Source: Bacteroidota bacterium
GTDB taxonomy: Bacteria; Bacteroidota; Bacteroidia; Bacteroidales; NBLH01
Assembly: GCA_025361565.1 (NCBI GenBank)
Contig: JANYKN010000156.1
Span: 51,470 to 115,469, forward strand
Length of the DNA stretch: 64,000 nucleotides
Reading direction: 5' to 3'
Position numbers and translations under genes: made by a program
Shown: positions 45,161-53,999 of the stretch, piece after piece
Layout of the letters: every line of letters starts with the position of its first letter
Position numbering within the stretch: position 1 is the first letter of the stretch
The notes under the pieces: model-generated
Seen by the model: the letters and a program-made list of their open reading frames with translations, nothing else
The model's database searches: none
What the model was told of the DNA's origin: nothing

Positions 45161-45162
45161 TG

Positions 45163-45202
45163 TACAAAAATAAAAAAGCACTTCTTATAAAAGAAATGCT
45201 TT
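45163..45202 (-). terminator. Intrinsic terminator of the peroxiredoxin gene
   Basis: Stem arms 45191-45202 and 45175-45186 pair with one mismatch around a 4-base loop. On the minus strand the stem is followed by TTTATTTTTG. It overlaps the region just upstream of pabB and supports the pabB start at 45160. Confidence 0.75.
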
Positions 45203-45226
45203 GAAATCAAATTATTAAAATGAATT

Positions 45227-45859
45227 TTAGTGTTTGCTCAGGTAGCTAGAAATACCTTCTTGAGTTGGTGTCAAAGCATCATCTCCTTTTTTCCAGTCTG
45301 CAGGACAAACTTCGCCATTTTCTTCGAAAAACTGAAGTGCATCAATCATCCTAAGTGTCTCGTCAATACTGCGCCCCAAAGGCATATTATTTACTACCTG
45401 GTGTTGAACTGTGCCTTCTTTATCGATAAGGAACAATCCTCTGTATGCCATTGGTGTGCCATTGAATTGTAATTCACCGCTTTCGTCATATTCGTAGGCG
45501 CCGGCCAAAACATCAAAGTTTTCAGCAATGGTCTTGGCCTGGTCTGCAACCAAAGGGTACTTAACACCTTCAATTCCACCTTGATTAACCGGAGTGGTTA
45601 ACCATTTCCAGTGCGAAAATTGTGAGTCGGTTGAACATCCAACAACAGCAACATTTCTCTTTTCAAATTCAGCCATTTTCTTTTGAAAAGCCAAAATCTC
45701 TGTTGGACATACAAAAGTGAAATCTGCCGGATAGAAATAAAACACAACATATTTATTTCCAAGATATTGTTCCAATGAAAATGAGTCAACTATTTCGCCG
45801 CCATTTATTACGGCCGGTGCACTAAATAAAGGTGCTTTTTTTCCTGTTAATACTGCCAT
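45227..45859 (-). CDS. 2-Cys peroxiredoxin (AhpC/Prx1 family)
   Basis: This 210-residue enzyme has the peroxidatic cysteine at 51 in DFTFVCPTEILAF and the resolving cysteine at 185 in GEVCPADWKKG, with the GG(L/V)G-like and YF-type C-terminal region partly altered (ISSYLSKH). It reduces hydrogen peroxide and organic peroxides and is recycled by AhpF or thioredoxin. Neither reductase is nearby. It is a single transcript with its own terminator and two candidate -7 boxes upstream. Length and motifs are normal for AhpC-type proteins. Confidence 0.95.
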   Translation of the reverse strand: MAVLTGKKAPLFSAPAVINGGEIVDSFSLEQYLGNKYVVFYFYPADFTFVCPTEILAFQKKMAEFEKRNVAVVGCSTDSQFSHWKWLTTPVNQGGIEGVKYPLVADQAKTIAENFDVLAGAYEYDESGELQFNGTPMAYRGLFLIDKEGTVQHQVVNNMPLGRSIDETLRMIDALQFFEENGEVCPADWKKGDDALTPTQEGISSYLSKH

Positions 45860-45887
45860 TTTTTATATCATTTTTAAGGTTAATATT

Positions 45888-45913
45888 CAAATATATATTC
45901 AGGTACAAATGTA
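45888..45913 (-). promoter_or_regulatory. Two candidate -7 boxes for the peroxiredoxin gene
   Basis: TATATTTG (45895-45888) and TACATTTG (45913-45906) on the minus strand both match TAnnTTTG exactly, 29 and 47 bases before the ATG. No TTTG at -33 was found for either, so which is used cannot be decided. Confidence 0.4.
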
Positions 45914-46140
45914 TTGAATTTAATTCTTCTCTGATTAATTTCTAGAAATATTCCTATCTTATTAATTGATGTTGATATAGATTTTCTCTATATGTAATTT
46001 GGATATATTAAATGTCCGAAATTTGAGGTTTTAAATTCCATTCATCAGTTTAATAAATAATTTTTTGTAAAATATTTAATAAAAGTGAATGAATTTATAT
46101 CATTTTTGAGGTTCATTTTCAGTTTAGTTAAAAGAGGAAT

Positions 46141-46171
46141 TTTGCCATTTAGTAAAAACACTTTAATATTG
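46141..46171 (+). promoter_or_regulatory. Candidate promoter for the SlyD-like gene
   Basis: TTTG (46141-46144), a 19-base spacer and TAATATTG (46164-46171, one mismatch from TAnnTTTG) match the Bacteroidota promoter layout. The ATG is 28 bases downstream. Confidence 0.5.
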
Positions 46172-46198
46172 TATTTCTTAAACTAAAAAAACAAAGAG

Positions 46199-46777
46199 AT
46201 GATAATTGATAAAAATAAAGTAGTGGCCTTAAAATATGAATTAAGGATAAATGCCCAAGACGGGGAGCTTGTTGAAAAAGTTGAAAATGACAGACCATTG
46301 CAATTCATTTTTGGTATTGGAAATATGCTCGAAAAGTTTGAAACCAATATCAACGGATTAAAACTAGGTGATAATTTTAATTTCAAAATTAAATCAATTG
46401 AGGCGTATGGCGAGCCAAATCCTGAAATGGTTATAGATGTTCCTAAAGAAGTTTTTAAAATTGATGGTAAAATTGATGAAAATTTATTGGTATTAAATAA
46501 AGTAATTCCAATGCGCGATCAGCAAGGTAATCATCTAAATGGAAAGATTGTTAAAATGAATGGTGAACATGTAACCATGGATTTCAACCATGCATTGGCT
46601 GGTAACGATTTATTCTTTAAAGGCGAGGTTCTTGAAGTTCGCGAAGCTACTGAAGAGGAATTGTCGCATGGTCATATTCATGGTGATGATCACGGCTGTG
46701 GATCAGGTTGCGGTTCCGGTTGTGGCACTAATTCAGATTCTGAGTCAAGCTGTGGTTCCGGATGTGGTTGCCATTAA
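46199..46777 (+). CDS. slyD: SlyD-type FKBP peptidyl-prolyl isomerase with metal-binding tail
   Basis: The 192-residue cytoplasmic protein has an FKBP domain (about 6-75 and 125-155) interrupted by the SlyD insert-in-flap chaperone domain (about 75-125, EVFKIDGKIDENLLVLNKVI). It carries the SlyD landmarks MLEKFETNINGLKLGD and VTMDFNHALAGNDLFF. The last 32 residues contain six Cys and many His and Gly (GHIHGDDHGCGSGCGSGCG and on), a nickel/zinc-binding tail. It speeds proline isomerisation and binds unfolded chains. It is monocistronic with a strong terminator. Confidence 0.93.
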   Translation: MIIDKNKVVALKYELRINAQDGELVEKVENDRPLQFIFGIGNMLEKFETNINGLKLGDNFNFKIKSIEAYGEPNPEMVIDVPKEVFKIDGKIDENLLVLNKVIPMRDQQGNHLNGKIVKMNGEHVTMDFNHALAGNDLFFKGEVLEVREATEEELSHGHIHGDDHGCGSGCGSGCGTNSDSESSCGSGCGCH

Positions 46778-46799
46778 TCTTAATCATTTTAAAAATATG

Positions 46800-46834
46800 A
46801 AAGCTGCTCAATCATTTTGAGCAGCTTTTTTTTT
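46800..46834 (+). terminator. Intrinsic terminator after the SlyD-like gene
   Basis: AAAGCTGCTCA (46800-46810) and TGAGCAGCTTT (46818-46828) form a perfect 11-base stem around 7 bases, followed by a run of T. Confidence 0.88.
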
Positions 46835-47194
46835 GGTTTAAACTGAATATTTTCAAATTTCTCTTACTTTTCAAAAATAGTTCTCTAAATTTCATCTTGT
46901 TTTTTTGTTAGTAATACCAAATTCCAAAAATATTTTTGTATTTTTAAGCATAAAAACGAAAAAAACATGAAGGTTTTAACCTGAAATGCCTGCATAACTG
47001 ATATTCATATCACGTTTTTTTTTATATTTAACATTAAAATGGTTGAAACAATGGAATTAATTCTTGTAAGTATTGAATTTTATATACTTTTAGCTAACCA
47101 GATGTTTTTAAACTCATGTAGTATGATTTAAATCTTTTAATACAATATTTAATTTTGAACACTTTTTAATACTTTATATTAATCTCTAAACTAA
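46835..47194. other. Leader region of the exported-protein cluster
   Basis: These 360 bases precede the first cluster gene. TATTTTTG at 46931-46938 fits a -7 box, with a TTTG 23 bases before it (too far for the consensus). If used, the leader would be about 250 bases. A 30-codon ATG frame at 47040-47132 has no support and is not called. Confidence 0.4.
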
Positions 47195-48952
47195 ATGAAT
47201 ATGAATTCAATCAGAAATTTACTTCTAGTGATCTTCGCATTCGCAAATGTATTTGGTAATGCGCAAAATGCTGATCAGGTAAAGAAACGTGGGCCGGCAG
47301 ATGAATATGCGCGCAGTTCTATTTCCTATTTATTGCTTGATTTTCAAACTGAAAAATATTCAGCAATGCTTAATAATGCAATAAATACCACAACAGTTCC
47401 TTCGAAATTTGATAACAACGAATTGAGTAAAAAAACATTAAAAGCACCTTATTATCATACAGCAAGCACCTCATATTCAGCTCCAAATGGAGAAAAAATA
47501 AGACAGGCTTTAGTAGCAGATAAATATGCAATTGATGTAGTAAAATATTGGTGGAAAGTTAAAGATGATGGATCTTATTCAACCAGTTTAATTGCAAAAA
47601 GAGGCGAATACAATGCGACGGATGAAGTAGTTTCGACAGTTGACGCTACCAAAGTTGGTCGAGCCAAACTCGGTGATTTAGGTTTAAAACTTATTGGTAA
47701 TAGCTATGTGATGGTGCTTGATTTTGACGAAATCAAATCAATTGAAGAGATTTATGATGCACAAGATTTGGCTGCACGACAATTGGCAGAAAAACTCAAA
47801 ACTGAATTTAAGCCTGTGAAAAGGATAAAGAATGGTTTTGAAGGGAAAATTTTTGCTTACTTATATAAAATAAATTATCCTGACACGGTTCAGGGCTATT
47901 TCGACGCAAGTTTTATTGATGACAAAAAATTGGATATTCAAAAATTGAACAAAATATTCGACGAGGTTTATTCTCCTCTTACTTTAGTTACTACCGAAAC
48001 TACAAAAATAGAAGCAACACAGGCAAATCCAGGCGAATTCTTGGCTCCCACTGTTCAGCAATCTGCAGATCAATTAATGGTAAAATTAGTCAATACCGGA
48101 ATTTTAAAATCGCTCGATAAAATTGAAACCAGAATTGAAGCCTTTAGGGTTAAAACACCAGTAACCAATGTTGATCCAATTCGTGCAAAAATTGGAAGAA
48201 AAGAAAGTCTGAAACATGAACGCAGATATTTTGTTTGGCAATATGTTGAATCCAGCAATGGTGGTGTTAATACAAAAAAGAAGGGTGTTATCAGGGCTAG
48301 AAAAGTAATTGATAACTCAATTGATGAACTTGGTAATACCAGAGAATCATCATTTTACCAGATTGGTGGAGGAAGGATTGATGTTGGTATGACTTTGCAG
48401 GAACGTAAAGATTTTGGAATTGGCATTAGTGCAGGTTACGGATCTATAGGATTTGCACTTAGAGGTGATATTAATATTGGTCAATGGGCAGATTTGCCGA
48501 TTCGTCAACTAAAACTGTATGGTGAAATGATTAGCGGAAGTAAAGTGTATGATGATGCAGTTCAGCCTGCAGGTGTTCTTTCGTTTCCTGACGATAATAA
48601 GTTTAGTCAAACCAAATTTTCGTTTGGTATACTAAAGGAGAGTCCGTTTGCTCGAAATTTCTTTTATGGTTGGCAAGTAGGATATACCATGGAGACAATA
48701 ACCTGGGAAGCTGTTGATAAAAATCAGCAATTTTCTGAAGGTGGTTTTAATTGGGGCCTAAGATTGGGTGCAAATCTTTTTTCTCCAAGTTTTCAATTAA
48801 TTGGAAGTGTAAATGGACATCATTATGGAGAAGTAACTTACAAATCAGGTGCTGATGGTGCCACAGATTTACCTTTAGGGATAAATAGTTCTGAAATTTT
48901 TCCGTCAAAAACACCTGTGAGCTTTGATCTATCACTCAGATTGAACTTCTAA
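47195..48952 (+). CDS. Exported protein with C-terminal outer-membrane-like barrel
   Basis: The 585-residue product has a signal peptide ending FGNAQ (residue 24). The first 380 residues form a mixed alpha/beta region of unknown type, including DKYAIDVVKYWWKVKDDGSY and a helical DLAARQLAEKLKTEF. From about 395 to the end the pattern changes to amphipathic strands with GIGISAGYGSIGFALRGDIN and a final LSLRLNF, whose terminal Phe is the classic sign recognised by BamA. An outer-membrane barrel with a periplasmic N-domain is inferred. It is the first of five consecutive exported genes with LPP20/CsgG-like features. No family name is recognised. Confidence 0.75.
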   Translation: MNMNSIRNLLLVIFAFANVFGNAQNADQVKKRGPADEYARSSISYLLLDFQTEKYSAMLNNAINTTTVPSKFDNNELSKKTLKAPYYHTASTSYSAPNGEKIRQALVADKYAIDVVKYWWKVKDDGSYSTSLIAKRGEYNATDEVVSTVDATKVGRAKLGDLGLKLIGNSYVMVLDFDEIKSIEEIYDAQDLAARQLAEKLKTEFKPVKRIKNGFEGKIFAYLYKINYPDTVQGYFDASFIDDKKLDIQKLNKIFDEVYSPLTLVTTETTKIEATQANPGEFLAPTVQQSADQLMVKLVNTGILKSLDKIETRIEAFRVKTPVTNVDPIRAKIGRKESLKHERRYFVWQYVESSNGGVNTKKKGVIRARKVIDNSIDELGNTRESSFYQIGGGRIDVGMTLQERKDFGIGISAGYGSIGFALRGDINIGQWADLPIRQLKLYGEMISGSKVYDDAVQPAGVLSFPDDNKFSQTKFSFGILKESPFARNFFYGWQVGYTMETITWEAVDKNQQFSEGGFNWGLRLGANLFSPSFQLIGSVNGHHYGEVTYKSGADGATDLPLGINSSEIFPSKTPVSFDLSLRLNF

Positions 48953-49099
48953 TCAAAAAAATATGCGATTTTATATAAGATATTAAATATATACGTTTAT
49001 AAAGCAAATAAAATTAAAATTTATTTTTTACACAGCACAGTAATTTAAAAACTGTGAATTGGATTAATAACATATCAAACTTAACAAATAGAAAAAAGT

Positions 49100-50527
49100 A
49101 TGAAAAAACTGAATTTATTCATTACAGTGGTATTTTTATGCAGTTTATCTTTTTCATCGTTCGCACAGAACATAAAAAAAGAGTATAAAAAGCTCTGGGC
49201 CAGTGATGTAAGCTACGAATGTACTGTAGTTGGAATTGGCACCGATGGTACTAAACTTCTTAAAGTATGGGGCTATGAGAAAAAAGAAGCAGAAGCTAAA
49301 ATTGAAGCCAAAAAAAATGCAGTTGCTGCATGCTTGTTTAAAGGAGCTGTTGGCACCAGGGAACAAATTGTGAAGGCTATTGTTCCTGATCCTAGTATTG
49401 CTGATGCACATCAGGCATATTTTGATAAATTCTTTGAAACAGGCGGACAATATCTTCAATATGTTGCCTTATCAACAGATGCTTCGGGTAAAGACATTGT
49501 GAAAATGGACAAAGGTTATAAAGTTGGCGTTATCGTTTCAGTAATGTACGACAAACTGAGAGAAGAAATGGAACGCCAGGGAGTAGTTAAAAAACTATCC
49601 AATGTGTTGGGCGATAATGCTAAAAAACCTACCATTATGGTTGTTCCTTCCGATAACTGGTGTATACAGAATAAATTTACCCAAACATTTGATAACCAAG
49701 GCACCAAAGAAATTATACCTGATTACAAAGCAGCTATGCAAAATAGTTCCGATTTATTATTGGTTATTGGTAAACTGAATACATTGATGGCTGATCGTGG
49801 TTTCCCTGCAAAAAATCTGGAAACTGAAATGAAAAACATTACCCAGGAATCTGCTGAAATGAACATGATTACAAGTAAAGAATCAGGTTCTTCGGTTAAA
49901 GAATCTCCTATTGATATATTAAAAAGGACTGCAAAAGCAGATATTATTATGCAAATGACCTGGACTATTAACGCCGTTGGTCCTAAAAAATCAATTACTT
50001 TTAACCTTCAGGGACTCGATGCATACTCAGGAAAACAAATTGCAGGTTCTCAGGGAACTGGTACTCCTTCATTCAGCACAGAATTACCTTTATTATTAGA
50101 GGAAGCCGTTTTGGCCCATCTTGATAACTTCAATACCCAATTGATGGCACATTTTACTGATTTGGCTACTAATGGACGTGAAGTTAAAGTAATGATTAAC
50201 ACTTTTGCAAACGCAGGTATTTCTTTAGAAGATACTTATGATGTTGAAGGAACCGATGACGAACTTCAAATCCATATCGAAAACTGGATGCAGGATCATA
50301 CCGTTAATGGTAGTTTTAACCTTTCCGATGCTTCTGATAATTTTATGAAATTCGAACAGGTTCGTATTCCAATTTTTTATGAAAGAAGCGGAAAACAACA
50401 AGCTTATGATACAAGAAGATTGGTTAGTGATTTACAGAATTATCTTAAAAAACCACCTTTTGAAATTACTTCAAAAGTTTATTTAAGAGGCCTTGGTGAA
50501 GCATGGCTAATTTTAGGTGAAAAATAA
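49100..50527 (+). CDS. Exported LPP20/CsgG-like protein of Bacteroidota (DUF6175-like)
   Basis: This 475-residue protein starts with a signal peptide (MKKLNLFITVVFLCSLSFSSFAQ). Near its N-terminus ECTVVGIGTDGTKLLKVWGY is followed by a helix KKEAEAKIEAKKNAVAACLF, the LPP20-like strand-helix that recurs in this cluster. The middle (about 180-340) reads like a CsgG/TolB-N type domain, with ADIIMQMTWTINAVGP and FNLQGLDAYSGKQIAGSQG. The last 120 residues are a separate alpha/beta domain. From memory it resembles the uncharacterised family DUF6175; I could not check this. It ends in a strong terminator. The role is unknown, probably periplasmic. Confidence 0.72.
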   Translation: MKKLNLFITVVFLCSLSFSSFAQNIKKEYKKLWASDVSYECTVVGIGTDGTKLLKVWGYEKKEAEAKIEAKKNAVAACLFKGAVGTREQIVKAIVPDPSIADAHQAYFDKFFETGGQYLQYVALSTDASGKDIVKMDKGYKVGVIVSVMYDKLREEMERQGVVKKLSNVLGDNAKKPTIMVVPSDNWCIQNKFTQTFDNQGTKEIIPDYKAAMQNSSDLLLVIGKLNTLMADRGFPAKNLETEMKNITQESAEMNMITSKESGSSVKESPIDILKRTAKADIIMQMTWTINAVGPKKSITFNLQGLDAYSGKQIAGSQGTGTPSFSTELPLLLEEAVLAHLDNFNTQLMAHFTDLATNGREVKVMINTFANAGISLEDTYDVEGTDDELQIHIENWMQDHTVNGSFNLSDASDNFMKFEQVRIPIFYERSGKQQAYDTRRLVSDLQNYLKKPPFEITSKVYLRGLGEAWLILGEK

Positions 50528-50539
50528 AATAATTTGTAA

Positions 50540-50583
50540 GTAACATTCCGTTGCAATAGGTCAACTGAATGTTACTTTTTTTT
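50540..50583 (+). terminator. Intrinsic terminator after the DUF6175-like gene
   Basis: GTAACATTC (50540-50548) and GAATGTTAC (50567-50575) pair perfectly, followed by eight T. Confidence 0.8.
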
Positions 50584-50632
50584 AATTTTTTGAATTTCAA
50601 TCCATTATTGAGGAAAACTAAAATAGAAAAAA

Positions 50633-51586
50633 ATGAAGAAAATATTTTTTATAGTAATCACTTTCCTGTTGGTATCTACTTCAGGATTTGCTCAAAATGA
50701 TCAAGGAACACTCGATGATTATGGCAAAATAACATTAACTCCTGTGCTTTCACAGGATTTGGGTGATATGCCTAGTGAGGCACAAAATCTATTAGTTTCG
50801 AAATTACGCCAGATTGCCACAAAAAATGGCCTTGGAGGCACAGATATTAACCCACAATTTATTATTACTGCCACAGTTAGTGTAGTTACAAAAGATGTAG
50901 TACCTGGCCCTCCGGCAATGATTGCATATAATCTGGATGTTAATTTGTACATTGTTGATTATGTAAATAAGAAAACCTTGAGCAATGAAACTGTTTCGAT
51001 TAAAGGTGTTGGAACCAATGAAACTAAAGCATATATCAATGGTATTCAAAATATTAATCCAACAAATACCAAAATTAAAGCCTTTGTTAAAAAAGGAAAA
51101 GAAAAGATTATTGAGTATTACAACACACAGTGCGAAACTATTATGAAACAAGCAAATACGCTTGTTAAACTAGAAAAGTACGAAGAAGCCATTACTACTT
51201 TAATTTTGGTTCCTGAAGTTTGCAAAGAGTGTTATTTTAAAGCACTTGATGCCATTGAACCTATTTACAGAAAATACAAAGGTGAAACTTGTGATGAAGA
51301 TTTGGCGGCAGCACAAAATGCATATAGTAGTGGTGATATGCAATCAGCCAAAGCTTCGCTTGAAAAAATTGTACCTGGAACTGATTGTTATGATAAAGCT
51401 GTTGATTTAGCCAAAAAAATAAATTCTGTTGATCCACAAAGCAGAGGAATTGAAGGCGAAGTTAAAATGCAGGCTGCTGCTCCGGCAACCCGTCAGGAAA
51501 AAGCAAATGCATATAAAGAAGTAGCTGCAGAAAGCAATACTGCTCAAACAACTGAATATGATTTAAATTTCATGAATAACGATTAA
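50633..51586 (+). CDS. Exported CsgG/LpoB-like protein with helical C-terminal half
   Basis: The 317-residue product has a signal peptide ending SGFAQ (residue 21). Residues 30-165 have the strand-helix order of the CsgG/LpoB periplasmic fold: ITLTPVLSQDLGDMPSEAQN, LVSKLRQIATKNGLGG, FIITATVSVVTKDVVPGPPA and a strand pair with LDVNLYIVDYVNKKTLSNE. Residues 170-260 are TPR-like helices (LVKLEKYEEAITTLILVPEV, SGDMQSAKASLEKI) with paired cysteines at 191/194-type spacing (VCKEC). The C-terminus is disordered and Ala/Glu-rich. It sits between two terminators in the exported cluster. The fold match is by eye only. Confidence 0.72.
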   Translation: MKKIFFIVITFLLVSTSGFAQNDQGTLDDYGKITLTPVLSQDLGDMPSEAQNLLVSKLRQIATKNGLGGTDINPQFIITATVSVVTKDVVPGPPAMIAYNLDVNLYIVDYVNKKTLSNETVSIKGVGTNETKAYINGIQNINPTNTKIKAFVKKGKEKIIEYYNTQCETIMKQANTLVKLEKYEEAITTLILVPEVCKECYFKALDAIEPIYRKYKGETCDEDLAAAQNAYSSGDMQSAKASLEKIVPGTDCYDKAVDLAKKINSVDPQSRGIEGEVKMQAAAPATRQEKANAYKEVAAESNTAQTTEYDLNFMNND

Positions 51587-51592
51587 CATTGA

Positions 51593-51624
51593 AGTACCGG
51601 AAATTATATCCGGTACTCCTTTTT
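51593..51624 (+). terminator. Intrinsic terminator after the CsgG-like gene
   Basis: AGTACCGGA (51593-51601) and TCCGGTACT (51609-51617) form a perfect 9-base stem with a 7-base loop, followed by CCTTTTT. Confidence 0.85.
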
Positions 51625-51658
51625 ATTTTAGAATGAATTCATTTATAAAAAGTTAATT

Positions 51659-52969
51659 ATGAAGAAAAACAAAATAATAGTTCAATCAGCTCTTTATATA
51701 CTTATTCTGATTGTATTTCCATTGGGAATGTTTAGTCAGGACAAGGTTCTAGAAAAAAGCAGTAAAAAGAAACCTGATTGGGTAAATGCCACTCAGAAAG
51801 ATTTTATTATTACTACTGGAAGAGGTGAAACCATTGATGAAGCAAAAAACAATGTTGTGCCAGCCATTCGCAATGAAATAATGAACTCGGTAGCAGTTTA
51901 TGTTCGGTCAAGCAGTGAAATGACTATTGAAAATGAGAACAAAAACAATGTGATCAACACAATCGAAAAATTCAAGAACACATCTACCGTTCAAACAGCA
52001 GATATTCCTTCGCTGAAAGGGATTTCATTAAATAAAGTGAGCGAATTTTATTGGGAAAAAATACAGGATAAAGATTCAAAAAAAATTACTGTTGCTTATC
52101 ATGTCAAATATCCATTTTCTGAATTGGAATTGAAGAAACTCATCGATGAATTCAATCAAAAGGATCAAGAGATGACCGATCAGTTAAATGGTATTCTGGA
52201 CAATGTGGATAAAATTGAAGCAATCGAAGACATTTCTACCAATATCACACAATTGGAAAATCTTATCGGATATTTTGTTGATCAACGAAAAGAAAAAGCA
52301 CAATTAGGATTGACAAAGCTGAAAGATATGCTCAAATCTATTGAAATTGTTCCGATAGAAAATAATCTGGGGACTTTAAAATATGCTTTAAAAATTGGTG
52401 AAAAGTTCTATAAGACTTCACAAAAACCTAAATACAAAAATTCTGAATGTGTTGAAATTACTTCAAAAGTAAGCGAAGGCCATGTTCAAATAATTCAATA
52501 CACTTTTGAAAATTGTACCGAAGATGAAAAGAACTTAATTTCTGTTAGTTATAAATATGGCAACAATAAAGTGGAACGGACTTTTTATTTTGATGTTACT
52601 TCAAATGAGGTTAAGATTTTTCTTAGGGGAGATATTATGATCAAAGCAACTAATAAAGACAATGACAATGTAACTGCTTATAATTGTGATTTAACTCTAG
52701 TTTCTCAATATGATGCTCCTTTTATTATTGATAAGGTAGTTTTGGAATGGCCGGGTTTAGCACCTGTTTCAGTATCGAATATTGGCAAAGAAATTGCTGG
52801 TAAAGGGGTTCAAACATTTATTCTCGAAGTTAATGAGCCAATTGATATGATGAAATCCAGTTCAAAAAATAAACCAGCAATTGATGGTACTATATTTTTT
52901 AAGGTAAAAGCTACCGGAGAGATGAAACGATATAAATTTTACAGCCAAAACATACAGACAGATTGGTAA
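51659..52969 (+). CDS. Exported LPP20-like domain protein, 436 aa
   Basis: The signal sequence (ALYILILIVFPLGMFSQ) is followed by a coil and then an LPP20-like domain: KKPDWVNATQKDFIITTGRG, a helix DEAKNNVVPAIRNEIMNSVAV, then strands with ITVAYHVKYPFSEL (about 30-165). Residues 165-235 are a coiled coil, and 250-436 form a beta-sandwich-like region (CVEITSKVSEGHVQIIQYTF ... VVLEWPGLAPVSVS) of the kind seen in periplasmic interaction domains. The domain order (LPP20, coil, beta domain) is unfamiliar to me. No terminator was found after it, so it may be co-transcribed with the next gene 191 bases on. Confidence 0.75.
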   Translation: MKKNKIIVQSALYILILIVFPLGMFSQDKVLEKSSKKKPDWVNATQKDFIITTGRGETIDEAKNNVVPAIRNEIMNSVAVYVRSSSEMTIENENKNNVINTIEKFKNTSTVQTADIPSLKGISLNKVSEFYWEKIQDKDSKKITVAYHVKYPFSELELKKLIDEFNQKDQEMTDQLNGILDNVDKIEAIEDISTNITQLENLIGYFVDQRKEKAQLGLTKLKDMLKSIEIVPIENNLGTLKYALKIGEKFYKTSQKPKYKNSECVEITSKVSEGHVQIIQYTFENCTEDEKNLISVSYKYGNNKVERTFYFDVTSNEVKIFLRGDIMIKATNKDNDNVTAYNCDLTLVSQYDAPFIIDKVVLEWPGLAPVSVSNIGKEIAGKGVQTFILEVNEPIDMMKSSSKNKPAIDGTIFFKVKATGEMKRYKFYSQNIQTDW

Positions 52970-53160
52970 AAAGTTGTATTAATCCAATAATTTGAATATA
53001 TTCGCTTATCTATGTTTATGTATGAATTACCAATATTTAGAGCTTATTGCTCAAACAAATGACCTACTTTATATATAAATTGACAATTAAACGTTTATAT
53101 TGTAAGTAATTCTGAATTAAAAATTAACAAATAATTATTACTAATTAAAATTTGAAAACC

Positions 53161-53895
53161 ATGAAAAAAGCATTAATTATTTTTTCTGCATTATTTCTAC
53201 TTTTAATCCTTTTACCCAAAGAGGGTTTTGCACAGCTGAAAACCAGAAAAGAATTGAATAAAGAAAGAAAAGATTTAAGGGATAAAGTAAAAGATAAAGC
53301 CCTTAAAAAAGCTCGTCAGGCAGCCGCTGACTATGAAAAAGAAGAAGGTTGGAGAACTTTTCCAGGGGATGTACCTCTAGATAAAATGCTTGAGCAATCC
53401 TGGATGAACCAATACGAAATGAGACAAAATCCTGATGGAACTGAAAGCAATGCATACATTTGGGCAACCGGTAATGGTGTTGCACAAACAAAATCTGCTG
53501 CTCAAATGCAAGCTGTTGAATTGGCTAAAGTTGAACTTGCTGGTCAGTTGAAAACTTATGTGGCTGCTTTAACTACTTCAAACATTGCAAATGCTCAGAT
53601 TTCGGGTGTTGATGCCGAAACTGAACAAAGTATTGTTCAATCAGCAAAAAGCATTACTTCAGCTACTTTGACCCAAATTAAACCGCTTGTGTTACTTTAT
53701 AGGACTAAAATTCCTAAAAAGGAATTAAAGAAAAATAACAGGCAACAATTGGCTCCGGGTACTGTAGAAGTTCAGGTTATGTTGTTCTATGATTTGTATC
53801 AAGCGGATTTCCAAAGCAGGGATGCAATTAAAGAAGAATTGAAAGATAAATTGAAAGACAACGAACAAGAATTGAAAAAATTAATGGAGTTGTAA
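53161..53895 (+). CDS. Exported LPP20-family protein, 244 aa
   Basis: I choose ATG 53161 (MKKALIIFSALFLLLILLPK), giving 244 residues; the upstream TTG at 53152 is in frame but unneeded. The signal peptide ends KEGFAQ, without a lipobox. A lysine/arginine-rich helix (25-55) follows, then the LPP20 core: AYIWATGNGVAQTKSAAQMQ, AVELAKVELAGQLKTYVAAL, a helix with SIVQSAKSITSATLTQIKPL, and a strand TVEVQVMLFYD. A charged C-terminal helix ends it (KDKLKDNEQELKKLMEL). LPP20 proteins are poorly characterised envelope proteins first described in Helicobacter. This is the last gene of the cluster, followed by a strong terminator. Confidence 0.82.
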   Translation: MKKALIIFSALFLLLILLPKEGFAQLKTRKELNKERKDLRDKVKDKALKKARQAAADYEKEEGWRTFPGDVPLDKMLEQSWMNQYEMRQNPDGTESNAYIWATGNGVAQTKSAAQMQAVELAKVELAGQLKTYVAALTTSNIANAQISGVDAETEQSIVQSAKSITSATLTQIKPLVLLYRTKIPKKELKKNNRQQLAPGTVEVQVMLFYDLYQADFQSRDAIKEELKDKLKDNEQELKKLMEL

Positions 53896-53908
53896 TTGAT
53901 CCTTTTAT

Positions 53909-53944
53909 AAAAAAAGCCTGTTTCATTTTGAAACAGGCTTTTTT
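53909..53944. terminator. Bidirectional intrinsic terminator
   Basis: AAAAAAGCCTGTTTC (from 53909) pairs with GAAACAGGCTTTTTT (to 53944). The A-run on one side and T-run on the other let it act on both strands between the convergent LPP20 and kinase genes. Confidence 0.9.
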
Positions 53945-53999
53945 GCTTTAAATACTCACCAAAGGCCTATAAATATAGCCATTTATTAATTTTGTCTGA

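Noticed and set aside
47040..47132. Possible 30-codon small protein upstream of the exported cluster
   Set aside because: It has no ribosome-binding site, no hydrophobic signature that stands out and no independent support.
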